DNA of 64,000 nt. Origin: Deltaproteobacteria bacterium (lineage in GTDB: Bacteria; Myxococcota_A; Polyangia; GCA-2747355). The stretch spans positions 124,001 through 188,000 of the forward strand of contig JACKDQ010000008.1 in assembly GCA_020633415.1 (NCBI GenBank). The letters run 5' to 3'. Below the pieces are notes generated by a model. That model searched no databases and had not been told where the DNA came from. It worked only from the letters and a program-made list of their open reading frames with translations. A program made the translations under genes and the position numbers. Shown one piece after another: positions 25,501 through 33,083 of the stretch (its first letter is position 1; every line of letters starts with the position of its first letter).

Positions 25501-26382
25501 ATGCGGCCGAGCCGGAAACACACGCCGATCTTCGTCGCGATCTCATCGGCGGCCCACCTGATGATAGCTGGTGCGATCGTTGGTGTTAGTCTGGAGCGCT
25601 GCTTTCCCGAGCCAGAAAAGATCTCTAGCGATGCGCTCGATATCGACTTGGTAGCGCCGAGACTCGCGCCGCCCAAACGCGGGATCGAGGGCAGTGAGGC
25701 GCCCAGTGGTTTGGATGTGTCTCGCGCCGTGCGTCCCGCTGCGCAGGGTTTGCCGCGTGCTGCCGTCGCTCAGATTGTGCAGCCGAGCCCAATCCAGCGC
25801 CGGATCCAGTTGACCGAGGCACCGCGACAGCAGCGACCGGAAAAGCGTCGTAGACGTCGCGCCGAGCGGGCCAAGCTGCAAGTTTGGCCGACTGCCGAGC
25901 TTCATGAGCCGAATCCGCTGGCGTTGCTGGCGGCAGTTCGCGAGGCGCGGGCCGCCGAAGCCCAGCGTGCCGCGGGGCGAGCGGCGTCGCCACAGCAGCG
26001 CGGCAGGCCCTCGCAGCGGGCGCGGATTTCGCGCCATCGTCTGGGCAACCAGGGGAGCGGTGGTCCCGGAATGCGCTTTTTTCTTTCCGGCCGGAGTTCA
26101 CCCACCAGTCGTGTCGTTCGCCCACCAGAATTGGTTGGCTTGCCGAGCGCAGTTTGCCGAAGCAGCAGCCCGGCGATCACGCCGACAACGGTGCGTTTAC
26201 TGGTTGCGGTCGATGGTTCGGTCAACGTGCCTTACGTAAAGAACAGCTCCGGCGAGCGCGTTTTCGATCGCTGCGCGCTGCGCCTGGTTCGCGCGATGCG
26301 TTTCCGTCCCGGGACCGACGCTGCGGGCAACCCGCTCAACGTCTGGATCCACATTCGCGTTGAACCTTCGATCGCGCTCTAG
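25501..26382 (+). CDS. TonB/AgmX-like envelope protein
   Basis: 293 residues: a membrane segment at about 15-30, a long Pro/Arg/Gln-rich linker (about 60-190), and a C-terminal TonB-like domain (about 220-293). The last part shows the typical alternation VRLLVAVDGSV, then RALRLVRAMRFRPG-like helix and a closing strand (VWIHIRVEP). TonB proteins transmit energy from the inner to the outer membrane, whereas AgmX-type members in myxobacteria share the domain in other envelope tasks. No ExbB/ExbD genes are adjacent, which argues for a role distinct from classic transport. It converges on the next gene. Confidence 0.72.
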   Translation: MRPSRKHTPIFVAISSAAHLMIAGAIVGVSLERCFPEPEKISSDALDIDLVAPRLAPPKRGIEGSEAPSGLDVSRAVRPAAQGLPRAAVAQIVQPSPIQRRIQLTEAPRQQRPEKRRRRRAERAKLQVWPTAELHEPNPLALLAAVREARAAEAQRAAGRAASPQQRGRPSQRARISRHRLGNQGSGGPGMRFFLSGRSSPTSRVVRPPELVGLPSAVCRSSSPAITPTTVRLLVAVDGSVNVPYVKNSSGERVFDRCALRLVRAMRFRPGTDAAGNPLNVWIHIRVEPSIAL

Positions 26383-26434
26383 GGCACCGAACGCCGCGCT
26401 CAGAACTGCCTTGACGAGGTTTTCTAGAGGAGCG

Positions 26435-27835
26435 TTAGGGCGCAGGGGGAGCGTAGCGGAGTGTGAGGACCAGTTCCTTGTCGACCACACGAGCGCGCGC
26501 GACAGGCAACTTTCCGAAGCGGAAGAAGGTCAGAAGTCGTACCCCGCGTGGCCCCTTGCGCACAAGAACGGAACCAATGCCAGAACGCCGCACGAGGTAG
26601 CTACCCACCGCGACGGGCGTGGTTCCGTGTGGCATGCGGACGCCGATACCGCGTGGATGAGCTAGCGGATAGAGCTCGAAGGGTTGAACGCGGCCAAGTC
26701 GCAGGCGGACCTCCAAGTCAGAGCGGCCAAAGCCAAGGGTCAACCCCGGCGTTGGTGTGACGCGTTGTCGCTGTGCGTTCGGTTGCTCTGCCGGTAGATC
26801 ACCGCTGCCGGTTGGATCTGTGGGTGTAGCAACCGCGATGCTAGACCGTGCGCTGCGTGGCTGAGCTGGCGGTTTGTCGCTCTTCACCGGCACAAGCGCT
26901 TCGCCAGCGTCGGGGGCACGTTGGGTCGGCCCGGCCGACGCGGGCGTCTGAGGTGCACCAGCGTCGGCACTGAACTGGGGCGTGGCATTGGCGAGCCAGT
27001 TGTCGACGACCGGTTCGGGAGCCGAATTCGGCGAGCCGATCAACAAGAAGGCCAAGCAGGTGACGGCCGCGCCACCGAGCGCGGCACCGACCACTGCGCT
27101 TTTCTGCTGCCAGCTCCAGCGTGGGCGGTAGCGCGGATGTGGTGTGCGCTGGGTCTTTCCGTCGGCGTACTCGACTTCGACGGTTGGCTCTTCGTGACCC
27201 GGACGCGCCAGTCGCTTGGAGCCGATGATCTCACCCGACACCTCGAGCCGATCGGCCAAGGCGTGTTGCGGGCGATACTCAACGGGCTTTGCTCCGGCCG
27301 GCCAAATCACTTCTGCTTGGGCTCGCTCGATGACTAGCGGAAAAGCATCTTCGGGATCGGTGACGCCGCCTTCGGTGAACTCACGCTCGCGCTCCGCAGC
27401 GTCGGCCGCTTCGACTTCATGGGCCGATGCGGCCAATGGAGTCACCGCACTCGACGTGCCGCGGGCTGTGTCTACGGATGGCCCCGCGAGTTCTTCACGG
27501 TAGGTGTTGTGGTCGATGAAATGGCGCAACTGTCGTTCGCCAACGGTTGTCAGGTCGACGAAGGAGATCCCCATCCCCCGCGGCTTGCTACGGCCCGCGG
27601 CACGCGAGCGAACCCATGCAACGCGTCCTCGCAGGGGTTCGTCCTCGGGCAGCAGCGGGAGGCGGAAGCTCAGTTCGGCGCCGACGCGGATCAGGTCCGA
27701 GGCGGCAACGAAGATTCCACCTTGGCTAACATTGATACTCTGCCCAAAGATCGGCGCGGTGCTGCCCAGCGCCTTTAGTTCGAGGTAGGCGTGATATTCG
27801 ACCCGTTGGTGTTGGCGGCTTTGCGTTGCACCCAT
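26435..27835 (-). CDS. PilZ domain protein with membrane segment and AMIN-like C-terminus
   Basis: 466 residues. The N-terminal PilZ domain (about 5-115) has both binding motifs: RQHQR (RxxxR) and INVSQGG (Asn-x-Ser-x-x-Gly), so this is the best candidate for cyclic di-GMP binding in the window. After an acidic/Thr-rich linker there is a membrane segment at about 245-270 (VVGAALGGAAVTCLAFLLIG). The final 110 residues form an AMIN-like beta domain (LTLGFGRSDLEVRLRLGRV region and later FGKLPVARARVVDKELVLTL). AMIN domains target envelope proteins to the cell wall or secretin complexes. A cytoplasmic sensor tied to an outer domain is thus implied; its partner is unknown. Confidence 0.72.
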   Translation of the reverse strand: MGATQSRQHQRVEYHAYLELKALGSTAPIFGQSINVSQGGIFVAASDLIRVGAELSFRLPLLPEDEPLRGRVAWVRSRAAGRSKPRGMGISFVDLTTVGERQLRHFIDHNTYREELAGPSVDTARGTSSAVTPLAASAHEVEAADAAEREREFTEGGVTDPEDAFPLVIERAQAEVIWPAGAKPVEYRPQHALADRLEVSGEIIGSKRLARPGHEEPTVEVEYADGKTQRTPHPRYRPRWSWQQKSAVVGAALGGAAVTCLAFLLIGSPNSAPEPVVDNWLANATPQFSADAGAPQTPASAGPTQRAPDAGEALVPVKSDKPPAQPRSARSSIAVATPTDPTGSGDLPAEQPNAQRQRVTPTPGLTLGFGRSDLEVRLRLGRVQPFELYPLAHPRGIGVRMPHGTTPVAVGSYLVRRSGIGSVLVRKGPRGVRLLTFFRFGKLPVARARVVDKELVLTLRYAPPAP

Positions 27836-27984
27836 GGATTCCTTCCTAGATGCCGCAAAAAGCCGGTCGGGTCAAAAAAACCGCACAATGCCGCGGTTGT
27901 GCGTGGCTGATGCCTCCGCGCCAGGATGGCAAAGCGACCGGGAAAAATTGCCAAATTGGCACAATGTGGCGGCTCCATGTCATG

Positions 27985-28015
27985 CTGTCTGACAGATTCT
28001 TCTTTGTTGTCAGAC
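27985..28015. repeat. Inverted repeats upstream of the NtrC-type gene
   Basis: CTGTCTGACAG at 27985-27995 is a perfect palindrome. Its core GTCTGAC (27987-27993) also pairs with GTCAGAC at 28009-28015, giving a 7-base stem. The stretch lies in the 219-base region between the divergent PilZ-AMIN and regulator genes and could be an operator for either. Confidence 0.35.
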
Positions 28016-28054
28016 TGGCACGAATCGTGGTTGCTCAAGGTCGTCGGAGGCGTG

Positions 28055-29458
28055 ATGGAGTCCAACCAACCCAAAATACTGATCGTTGATGACGAGCGCT
28101 CCAATCTGCAGTCGCTCTCGCGGATCATGGACAAGGAGGGCTATGCCGTCTGCACGGCAAGCGATGCGCCGTCTGGTCTGGAGATACTGCGACAACAGTC
28201 GATCAATGTGCTGCTCACCGATCTCAAGATGCCCAAGATGAGCGGATCGGAGTTGCTGCGGGCGACGCGCTCGATCGCTCCTGAGACGGAGGTCGTGGTG
28301 ATGACCGCCTACGGCACCGTAGAAAACGCAGTCGAGGCGATGAAGGAGGGGGCCTACGACTTCGTTACCAAACCGCTCAAGCGCGCACAGATCGTTGGCG
28401 TGGTGCGACGCGCACTTGAGAAGCAGTCATTGATCGTCGAGAACCGCGAGCTGCGGGCGCAGCTGGAGGCGACGCGGCGCCGCACACCGATCGGCAACAG
28501 TTTGGTATGGCGTCGGATGATGGATACGGTGATGCAGGCGGCGCCGAGTTCAGCAACGGTCCTTTTGATCGGTGAGAGTGGGACTGGCAAAGAGCTGTTG
28601 GCGCGGGCGATTCACGAAGGTAGCGCGCGGCACAGCGGACCGTTTGTGCCGATCAACTGCGCAGCGCTTCCCGAGTCAATCCTCGAAGCGGAGCTATTCG
28701 GCTACGAGCGTGGAGCGTTCACCGGCGCAGTCAAACGTCGCGACGGTCGCTTCAGCAACGCCGATGGCGGCACGCTGTTTCTCGACGAGGTGGCAGAGAT
28801 CTCGCCCGCCGTACAGATCAAGCTACTTCGTGTGCTTCAGGAGGGCGAGTTCGATCGGATCGGCGGAAAGACCGAGCGCGTCGACCTGCGGTTGGTGGCG
28901 GCGACCAACAAAGACCTCGTCGCTGAGGTGCGCGCTGGCCGTTTTCGTGAAGACCTCTTTTACCGGCTCAACGTGATCACGATTAGGGTGCCGCCGCTTC
29001 GCGATCGGATCGAAGACATTCCGTTGCTTGCCGATTTCTTCATGCAACGTTACGCGGCAAAGAATGCCAAACAGCTCTCTGGCTTTACCCGCGGTGCACT
29101 CGAATGCCTAACCAAGTACCGTTATCCTGGCAACGTGCGCGAGCTAGAAAACGCGATCGAGCGCGCGGTGGTTCTGGTGAGAGGGCCGGCGATCGACGAA
29201 GACCTTCTTCCGGTGGAACTGCGCGTCGAGGGCAGCATTGAACCGGGGGCGATCCGCATCGAGATCGGCACCAAAATGGAGGAAGTCGAGCGCACCTTGA
29301 TCCGCGAGACCCTGCGCCATACGGCAGGGGACAAGCGACTTGCCGCACAGCTGCTTGGCATCGCCACGCGCACGATCTACCGGCGACTTGAAACCGAGCG
29401 CTCACGGCTGGCTGGGCTCGAAGGCAGTCTGATTGCCGACCAGGAAGAACCCGCCTAG
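28055..29458 (+). CDS. NtrC-family sigma-54 response regulator
   Basis: About 467 residues from the ATG at 28055, which follows GGAGG; the frame is open from 27926 but the extra part is not conserved in type. The receiver domain has the acidic pair in LIVDDE and the phosphorylation Asp in LLTDLKMP. The AAA+ domain has GESGTGKE (Walker A), GAFTGA for sigma-54 contact, and GGTLFLDE (Walker B). A Fis-type helix-turn-helix lies at the C-terminus (AAQLLGIATRTIYRR). It directly precedes a sigma-54 promoter and the secretion operon, so it is the obvious candidate activator. No histidine kinase gene is adjacent. Confidence 0.93.
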   Translation: MESNQPKILIVDDERSNLQSLSRIMDKEGYAVCTASDAPSGLEILRQQSINVLLTDLKMPKMSGSELLRATRSIAPETEVVVMTAYGTVENAVEAMKEGAYDFVTKPLKRAQIVGVVRRALEKQSLIVENRELRAQLEATRRRTPIGNSLVWRRMMDTVMQAAPSSATVLLIGESGTGKELLARAIHEGSARHSGPFVPINCAALPESILEAELFGYERGAFTGAVKRRDGRFSNADGGTLFLDEVAEISPAVQIKLLRVLQEGEFDRIGGKTERVDLRLVAATNKDLVAEVRAGRFREDLFYRLNVITIRVPPLRDRIEDIPLLADFFMQRYAAKNAKQLSGFTRGALECLTKYRYPGNVRELENAIERAVVLVRGPAIDEDLLPVELRVEGSIEPGAIRIEIGTKMEEVERTLIRETLRHTAGDKRLAAQLLGIATRTIYRRLETERSRLAGLEGSLIADQEEPA

Positions 29459-29462
29459 GGCG

Positions 29463-29490
29463 ATCCGCGCGTAACAACGGGCGCGCGGAT
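29463..29490 (+). terminator. Hairpin after the NtrC-type gene
   Basis: ATCCGCGCG (29463-29471) pairs perfectly with CGCGCGGAT (29482-29490) around a 10-base loop, four bases after the stop codon. Only a short T run follows, so it may be a weak intrinsic terminator or an RNA-stabilising hairpin. Confidence 0.45.
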
Positions 29491-29506
29491 TTGCCGGCAC
29501 GTGCCT

Positions 29507-29547
29507 TTTTGTCACAGCGCCCTCTAGCGCTGCCATTTTGTCGCAGC
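29507..29547 (+). promoter_or_regulatory. Candidate enhancer sites upstream of the sigma-54 promoter
   Basis: TTTTGTCACAGC (29507-29518) and TTTTGTCGCAGC (29536-29547) are near-identical repeats 29 bases apart, about three helical turns. They lie 60-100 bases before the predicted promoter element, where activator sites are usual. Each overlaps an inverted repeat (CAGCGC with GCGCTG; GCAGC with GCTGC). The link to the neighbouring NtrC-type protein is inference. Confidence 0.45.
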
Positions 29548-29604
29548 CGCTGCCAGCGCAATCTCGGAAACTAGTTGTTTTTCAAAGCAAATCGTTCTAG
29601 ATGC

Positions 29605-29621
29605 TTGGCACCCACTTTGCT
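29605..29621 (+). promoter_or_regulatory. Sigma-54 (-24/-12) promoter of the T2SS operon
   Basis: TTGGCAC, five bases, then TTGCT reproduces the sigma-54 consensus with GG (29607-29608) and GC (29619-29620) in exact -24/-12 spacing. The transcript would begin near 29632, immediately before gspC. An NtrC-type activator gene lies just upstream. Confidence 0.75.
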
Positions 29622-29637
29622 TGTTTGCCAGATGACT

Positions 29638-30585
29638 ATGAGGTTCTCTTTGCGACAGCACTTCTGGTTAGTCAACGGCTTGATCATTCTGATCATCGCC
29701 TACTTTGGCGCGAGCGCCACGGCGACGATGGTCGCCTCATGGTTGTTGCCGCCACCGCCCAGGGCCACGCTCACCTCAGGCCCGAGGCACAACGCGTTGC
29801 GCGGTGCTGCTCGGCGAGATGTCAAAGCGATCATCGCTCGCAACGTCTTTTGCTCGACCTGTGAGCCGGAGGAAGAGGTTAGCGCCGATCCGAAGGCGGG
29901 AGATGACAGTGGCCCGGTTAGCGGCGAACCAGTCAAGAGCTCGCTGAGCCTCAAGCTGATCGCCACGATGGTCAGCGCGCAGGATCGCGCATGGTCGTTT
30001 GCGGCGGTCTACGACCCCGATGCTGACCGAACTGGCCTCTACGCGATCGGCTCCAAGCTGCCAGGCAACGCCGCGGTTGAGGATGTGCAATCACGCAGGA
30101 TTTTGCTGCGCAACGGCCGGCGCGCCGAGTACATCGAGCTCGAGACCGATGACACGCCGAGACCGCGGTCGATGCCGACGCCCCAAGTTGTGCGAGCGCC
30201 TGCGCTTCGCGCCGGGACCAACCGCTTTGCCGAGGAGTTTGCGAGCGGTGTGACCAAGCTCGGTCCAAATAAGTGGGAGATTCGACGCAGCGCGCTGAAT
30301 AAGGTGCTCGGCAGCACGCATCTGCTCGCGCGCCAGGCGCGGATCGTACCCAGCGTTAAGAACAACAAGCCTGACGGGTTCAAATTGTACGCCGTGCGCC
30401 CGGGCAGCGTGTATTCGCTGATCGGGCTGCAAAATGGCGACACCATTCACACGATCAACGGTCACGAGATCACCACGCCCGACAAGGCGCTGGAGGTCTA
30501 CACCAAGGTGCGTAACGCCAACCACCTGTCGATCAGCTTCTCGCGTCGCGGCAAGAGTACGACTCATGATTATGACATTCGCTAA
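29638..30585 (+). CDS. gspC: Type II secretion protein GspC
   Basis: About 315 residues. There is an N-terminal inner-membrane segment (about 10-35, VNGLIILIIAYFGASATATM), a homology region that contacts the secretin (about 95-160, starting SLSLKLIATM), and a C-terminal PDZ domain with GSVYSLIGLQNGDTIHTING. A CxxC (FCSTC) followed by an acidic stretch comes soon after the membrane segment and is unusual. The start is open: the predicted sigma-54 transcript begins near 29632, so ATG 29638 would have almost no leader. TTG 29650 has TGAGG upstream and is possible; the frame itself extends to 29575. First gene of the operon, overlapping gspD. Confidence 0.85.
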   Translation: MRFSLRQHFWLVNGLIILIIAYFGASATATMVASWLLPPPPRATLTSGPRHNALRGAARRDVKAIIARNVFCSTCEPEEEVSADPKAGDDSGPVSGEPVKSSLSLKLIATMVSAQDRAWSFAAVYDPDADRTGLYAIGSKLPGNAAVEDVQSRRILLRNGRRAEYIELETDDTPRPRSMPTPQVVRAPALRAGTNRFAEEFASGVTKLGPNKWEIRRSALNKVLGSTHLLARQARIVPSVKNNKPDGFKLYAVRPGSVYSLIGLQNGDTIHTINGHEITTPDKALEVYTKVRNANHLSISFSRRGKSTTHDYDIR

Positions 30586-33064
30586 GCGATCTGTTTTCCT
30601 CTCACCCGTCCGAGCGATTCGCGCACCACGCGCTGTGGGCGTCACCGCCTTGCTGAGCTGCCTTTGCTTGGTGCTCGCGGCGGTTGGACATGCTCAACCC
30701 CGACGAGCGCGACGGATTCCACCCCCGGCGGCTAAGGCGGCGGCTGGCGCCAAGGCTGCCAGCGATAAGGCGGCTGGCGACAAGGCGGCGGCAAATCCTG
30801 GAGCGAAGGACGACGCCGCTGTCCCCGGGGAGGCCGAGTTCAACTCCTGCCTGAAGATCCCAGCGCGTCGTCGGATCAAGGTCACGCTAAAGCAGGAGTC
30901 CGAGCTTAAGGACCTGGTGGCTTGGATCTCCAGCATGACCTGCAAGCGGTTCATTATCGCTTCGAACATTCGCAGCCAGAAGGTTACGCTGATTTCGCCG
31001 CGCGCGATTACCGCGGCCGAAGCCTATCGAGCCTTTCTGTCGTCGCTTGAAGCGATGGGCCTTTCCGTTGTTCCCGCTGGCCAGTACCTCAAAGTCGTTC
31101 AAGGCAATTGGGCGATCCAAGGTCCGATCCCGACCTACACTGCAGCGGAGGGCAGGCGCGTTCCTGCCACCGATGACGTTGTGACGCATATGGTACGGGT
31201 CGAAAACGTCGACGTGAACCAGCTGCTGTTGGTGCTCAATAAAATGAAGTCTCGCAGTGGAGATGTGACGGCTTACAAGCCGACCAACATGCTGATCATC
31301 ACCGACCGTGGGTTGAATATTCGTCGGATGCTCACCGTGATCGGTGAGCTCGATGTGCCAGTCACCGGCGACAAGATCTGGATCTACCGACTGAGGCACG
31401 CCGATGTCGACGAAGTCAAAAAGATCCTCGATCAGGCGTTTGCTACGCGAGGGGCCTCGATTCCTCGTGTGGTCGCCAAGGTCAAGGCACCACCGACACC
31501 GCCGGGCAAAGGGGCAGTCCGTGGGACGGCCGTGAGCAACGTGGTTCCTGAGGCTTCAAAAATCGTTGCCGATCCGTCGACGAACTCGCTGATCATCTTG
31601 GCGTCGGCAGCGTCTTTTCGGCGGATTTCGAGCTTGATCAAACGGATCGATATCGAATCCAGCGCATCTGCCAGCCAGCGGATCCACGTTTACTATCTGG
31701 AGAATGGCGACGCTGATCAGATGGCGCAGACGCTGGCCAGCTTGACGACCGGCGGCACAGTAGCCCGGCGGCCAACGCCGGGTCGAGCGCGTGGTGCAGT
31801 GCCAGCGCGAGCGGCACAGTCAGCGACGCTTTTCGAAGGTGATGTACGGGTCAGCGCCGACAAGGCGACCAACTCGTTGGTGATAATCGCTTCGACGCGC
31901 GACTACCTCAGCTTGCGGCGTGTCGTTCGCAAGCTCGATATTCCGCGGCGGCAGGTATTCGTTGAAGCGACAATTCTCGAAGTCGATCTCAACAACAACC
32001 GCCGCCTCGGTGTCTCCTATCACGGTGGTGGGACGGTGGGGTCTGGTGACGATCAGTCGTTGATCTTCGGTGGCGTGCAGCAGCCGGGCTTGAGCTCGCT
32101 GCTGCCGCCTGATCCGCTTTCGCTGATGGGGCTGGCCGTCGGCGCGCGCGGCCCGGAGATCCAAAACTCCGGCGATCTGCTCGGCGTCAATTTCGACATC
32201 GCCGGCTTTGGCGTGATGCTGCAGGCTCTGCAGACCAACAACAACGTCAACGTGCTCTCCTCGCCGCATATTTTGACAACCGATAACGAAGAGGCAGAGA
32301 TCGTCGTTGGACAAAATCTGCCGTTCCTCGGTGCGGTCACCGCCGGGTTGCCGACGGGGCAAGGCGGCGCCTCGTTTACGCCACTGCAATCGATCCAGCG
32401 CCAGGACGTGGCGCTCAAGCTCAAGCTGACGCCGCACGTTAACGAGAGTGACATGGTGCGACTCGAAGTCGAGCAGGAAGTCTCAGACATCGTCGCTGAG
32501 AATTTCAATAACGCCGGTCCGGCGACGTCTAAGCGAACGGCGAAGACGACGGTGGTTGTCAGAGACGAGCAAAGCGTCGTGCTTGGCGGCCTAATGCGTG
32601 AGACCGAGCGAGATGAGATCAGCAAGGTCCCGCTGCTCGGCGATATCCCGATCCTCGGCTATCTGTTCAAGCGCAAGGCTAAGGCCAAGCGTAAGACCAA
32701 CTTGCTGATCGTGCTGACTCCCCATGTGATCCGCGACCAAACCGATCTGCGCCGAATTTTCGAGAAGAAGCTGCGCGAGCGGCGTGAGTTCATCCGGCGC
32801 TACTCATCGTTCAATCCGCGCGAGCCGGGGCAGGACATCGACTACCGCCATAAGGGCGGTCTGCTTGGCCAAATCGATCGTGTTGGCGCTAAGGCTGAGG
32901 CTGAGGCGCGGCTGATCCGTGAGGCCGAGGCGGTGACCGCTGCCGATACCGAGCAGCCGATCGAAGTTCCACGACTCGGGCCAGCTCAGCCGGATGGTGG
33001 GACGGAGCCTGGTGTCACCGGCGTCGGTGGAGAACCACCGGTGCCAGGTCAGCGGCGTAAGTGA
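30566..33064 (+). CDS. gspD: Type II secretion secretin GspD
   Basis: About 832 residues. A signal region (LLSCLCLVLAAVGHAQ) is followed by an Ala/Lys-rich linker with repeated AGDKAA-type units, then N0-N3 domains (LKDLVAWISSMTCKRFIIAS start; repeated VTGDKIWIYRLRHADVDEVKKIL-type folds). The secretin domain starts near VEATILEVDLNN and includes GVMLQALQ, NVLSSPHILT, and VVVRDEQSVVLGGLMRE. A C-terminal extension of about 100 charged residues follows. It forms the outer-membrane ring of the system. The ATG at 30566 lies within the last codons of gspC; the frame is open from 30434 but its upstream part is out of frame with gspC. ATG 30572 is also possible. Confidence 0.95.
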   Translation: MIMTFAKRSVFLSPVRAIRAPRAVGVTALLSCLCLVLAAVGHAQPRRARRIPPPAAKAAAGAKAASDKAAGDKAAANPGAKDDAAVPGEAEFNSCLKIPARRRIKVTLKQESELKDLVAWISSMTCKRFIIASNIRSQKVTLISPRAITAAEAYRAFLSSLEAMGLSVVPAGQYLKVVQGNWAIQGPIPTYTAAEGRRVPATDDVVTHMVRVENVDVNQLLLVLNKMKSRSGDVTAYKPTNMLIITDRGLNIRRMLTVIGELDVPVTGDKIWIYRLRHADVDEVKKILDQAFATRGASIPRVVAKVKAPPTPPGKGAVRGTAVSNVVPEASKIVADPSTNSLIILASAASFRRISSLIKRIDIESSASASQRIHVYYLENGDADQMAQTLASLTTGGTVARRPTPGRARGAVPARAAQSATLFEGDVRVSADKATNSLVIIASTRDYLSLRRVVRKLDIPRRQVFVEATILEVDLNNNRRLGVSYHGGGTVGSGDDQSLIFGGVQQPGLSSLLPPDPLSLMGLAVGARGPEIQNSGDLLGVNFDIAGFGVMLQALQTNNNVNVLSSPHILTTDNEEAEIVVGQNLPFLGAVTAGLPTGQGGASFTPLQSIQRQDVALKLKLTPHVNESDMVRLEVEQEVSDIVAENFNNAGPATSKRTAKTTVVVRDEQSVVLGGLMRETERDEISKVPLLGDIPILGYLFKRKAKAKRKTNLLIVLTPHVIRDQTDLRRIFEKKLRERREFIRRYSSFNPREPGQDIDYRHKGGLLGQIDRVGAKAEAEARLIREAEAVTAADTEQPIEVPRLGPAQPDGGTEPGVTGVGGEPPVPGQRRK

Positions 33065-33083
33065 GCAGAGGCAGAGAGATCCG

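Noticed and set aside
28012..28036. Second sigma-54-like site before the NtrC-type gene
   Set aside because: TGGCACG is present but the next TTGC is four bases too far away for -24/-12 spacing.
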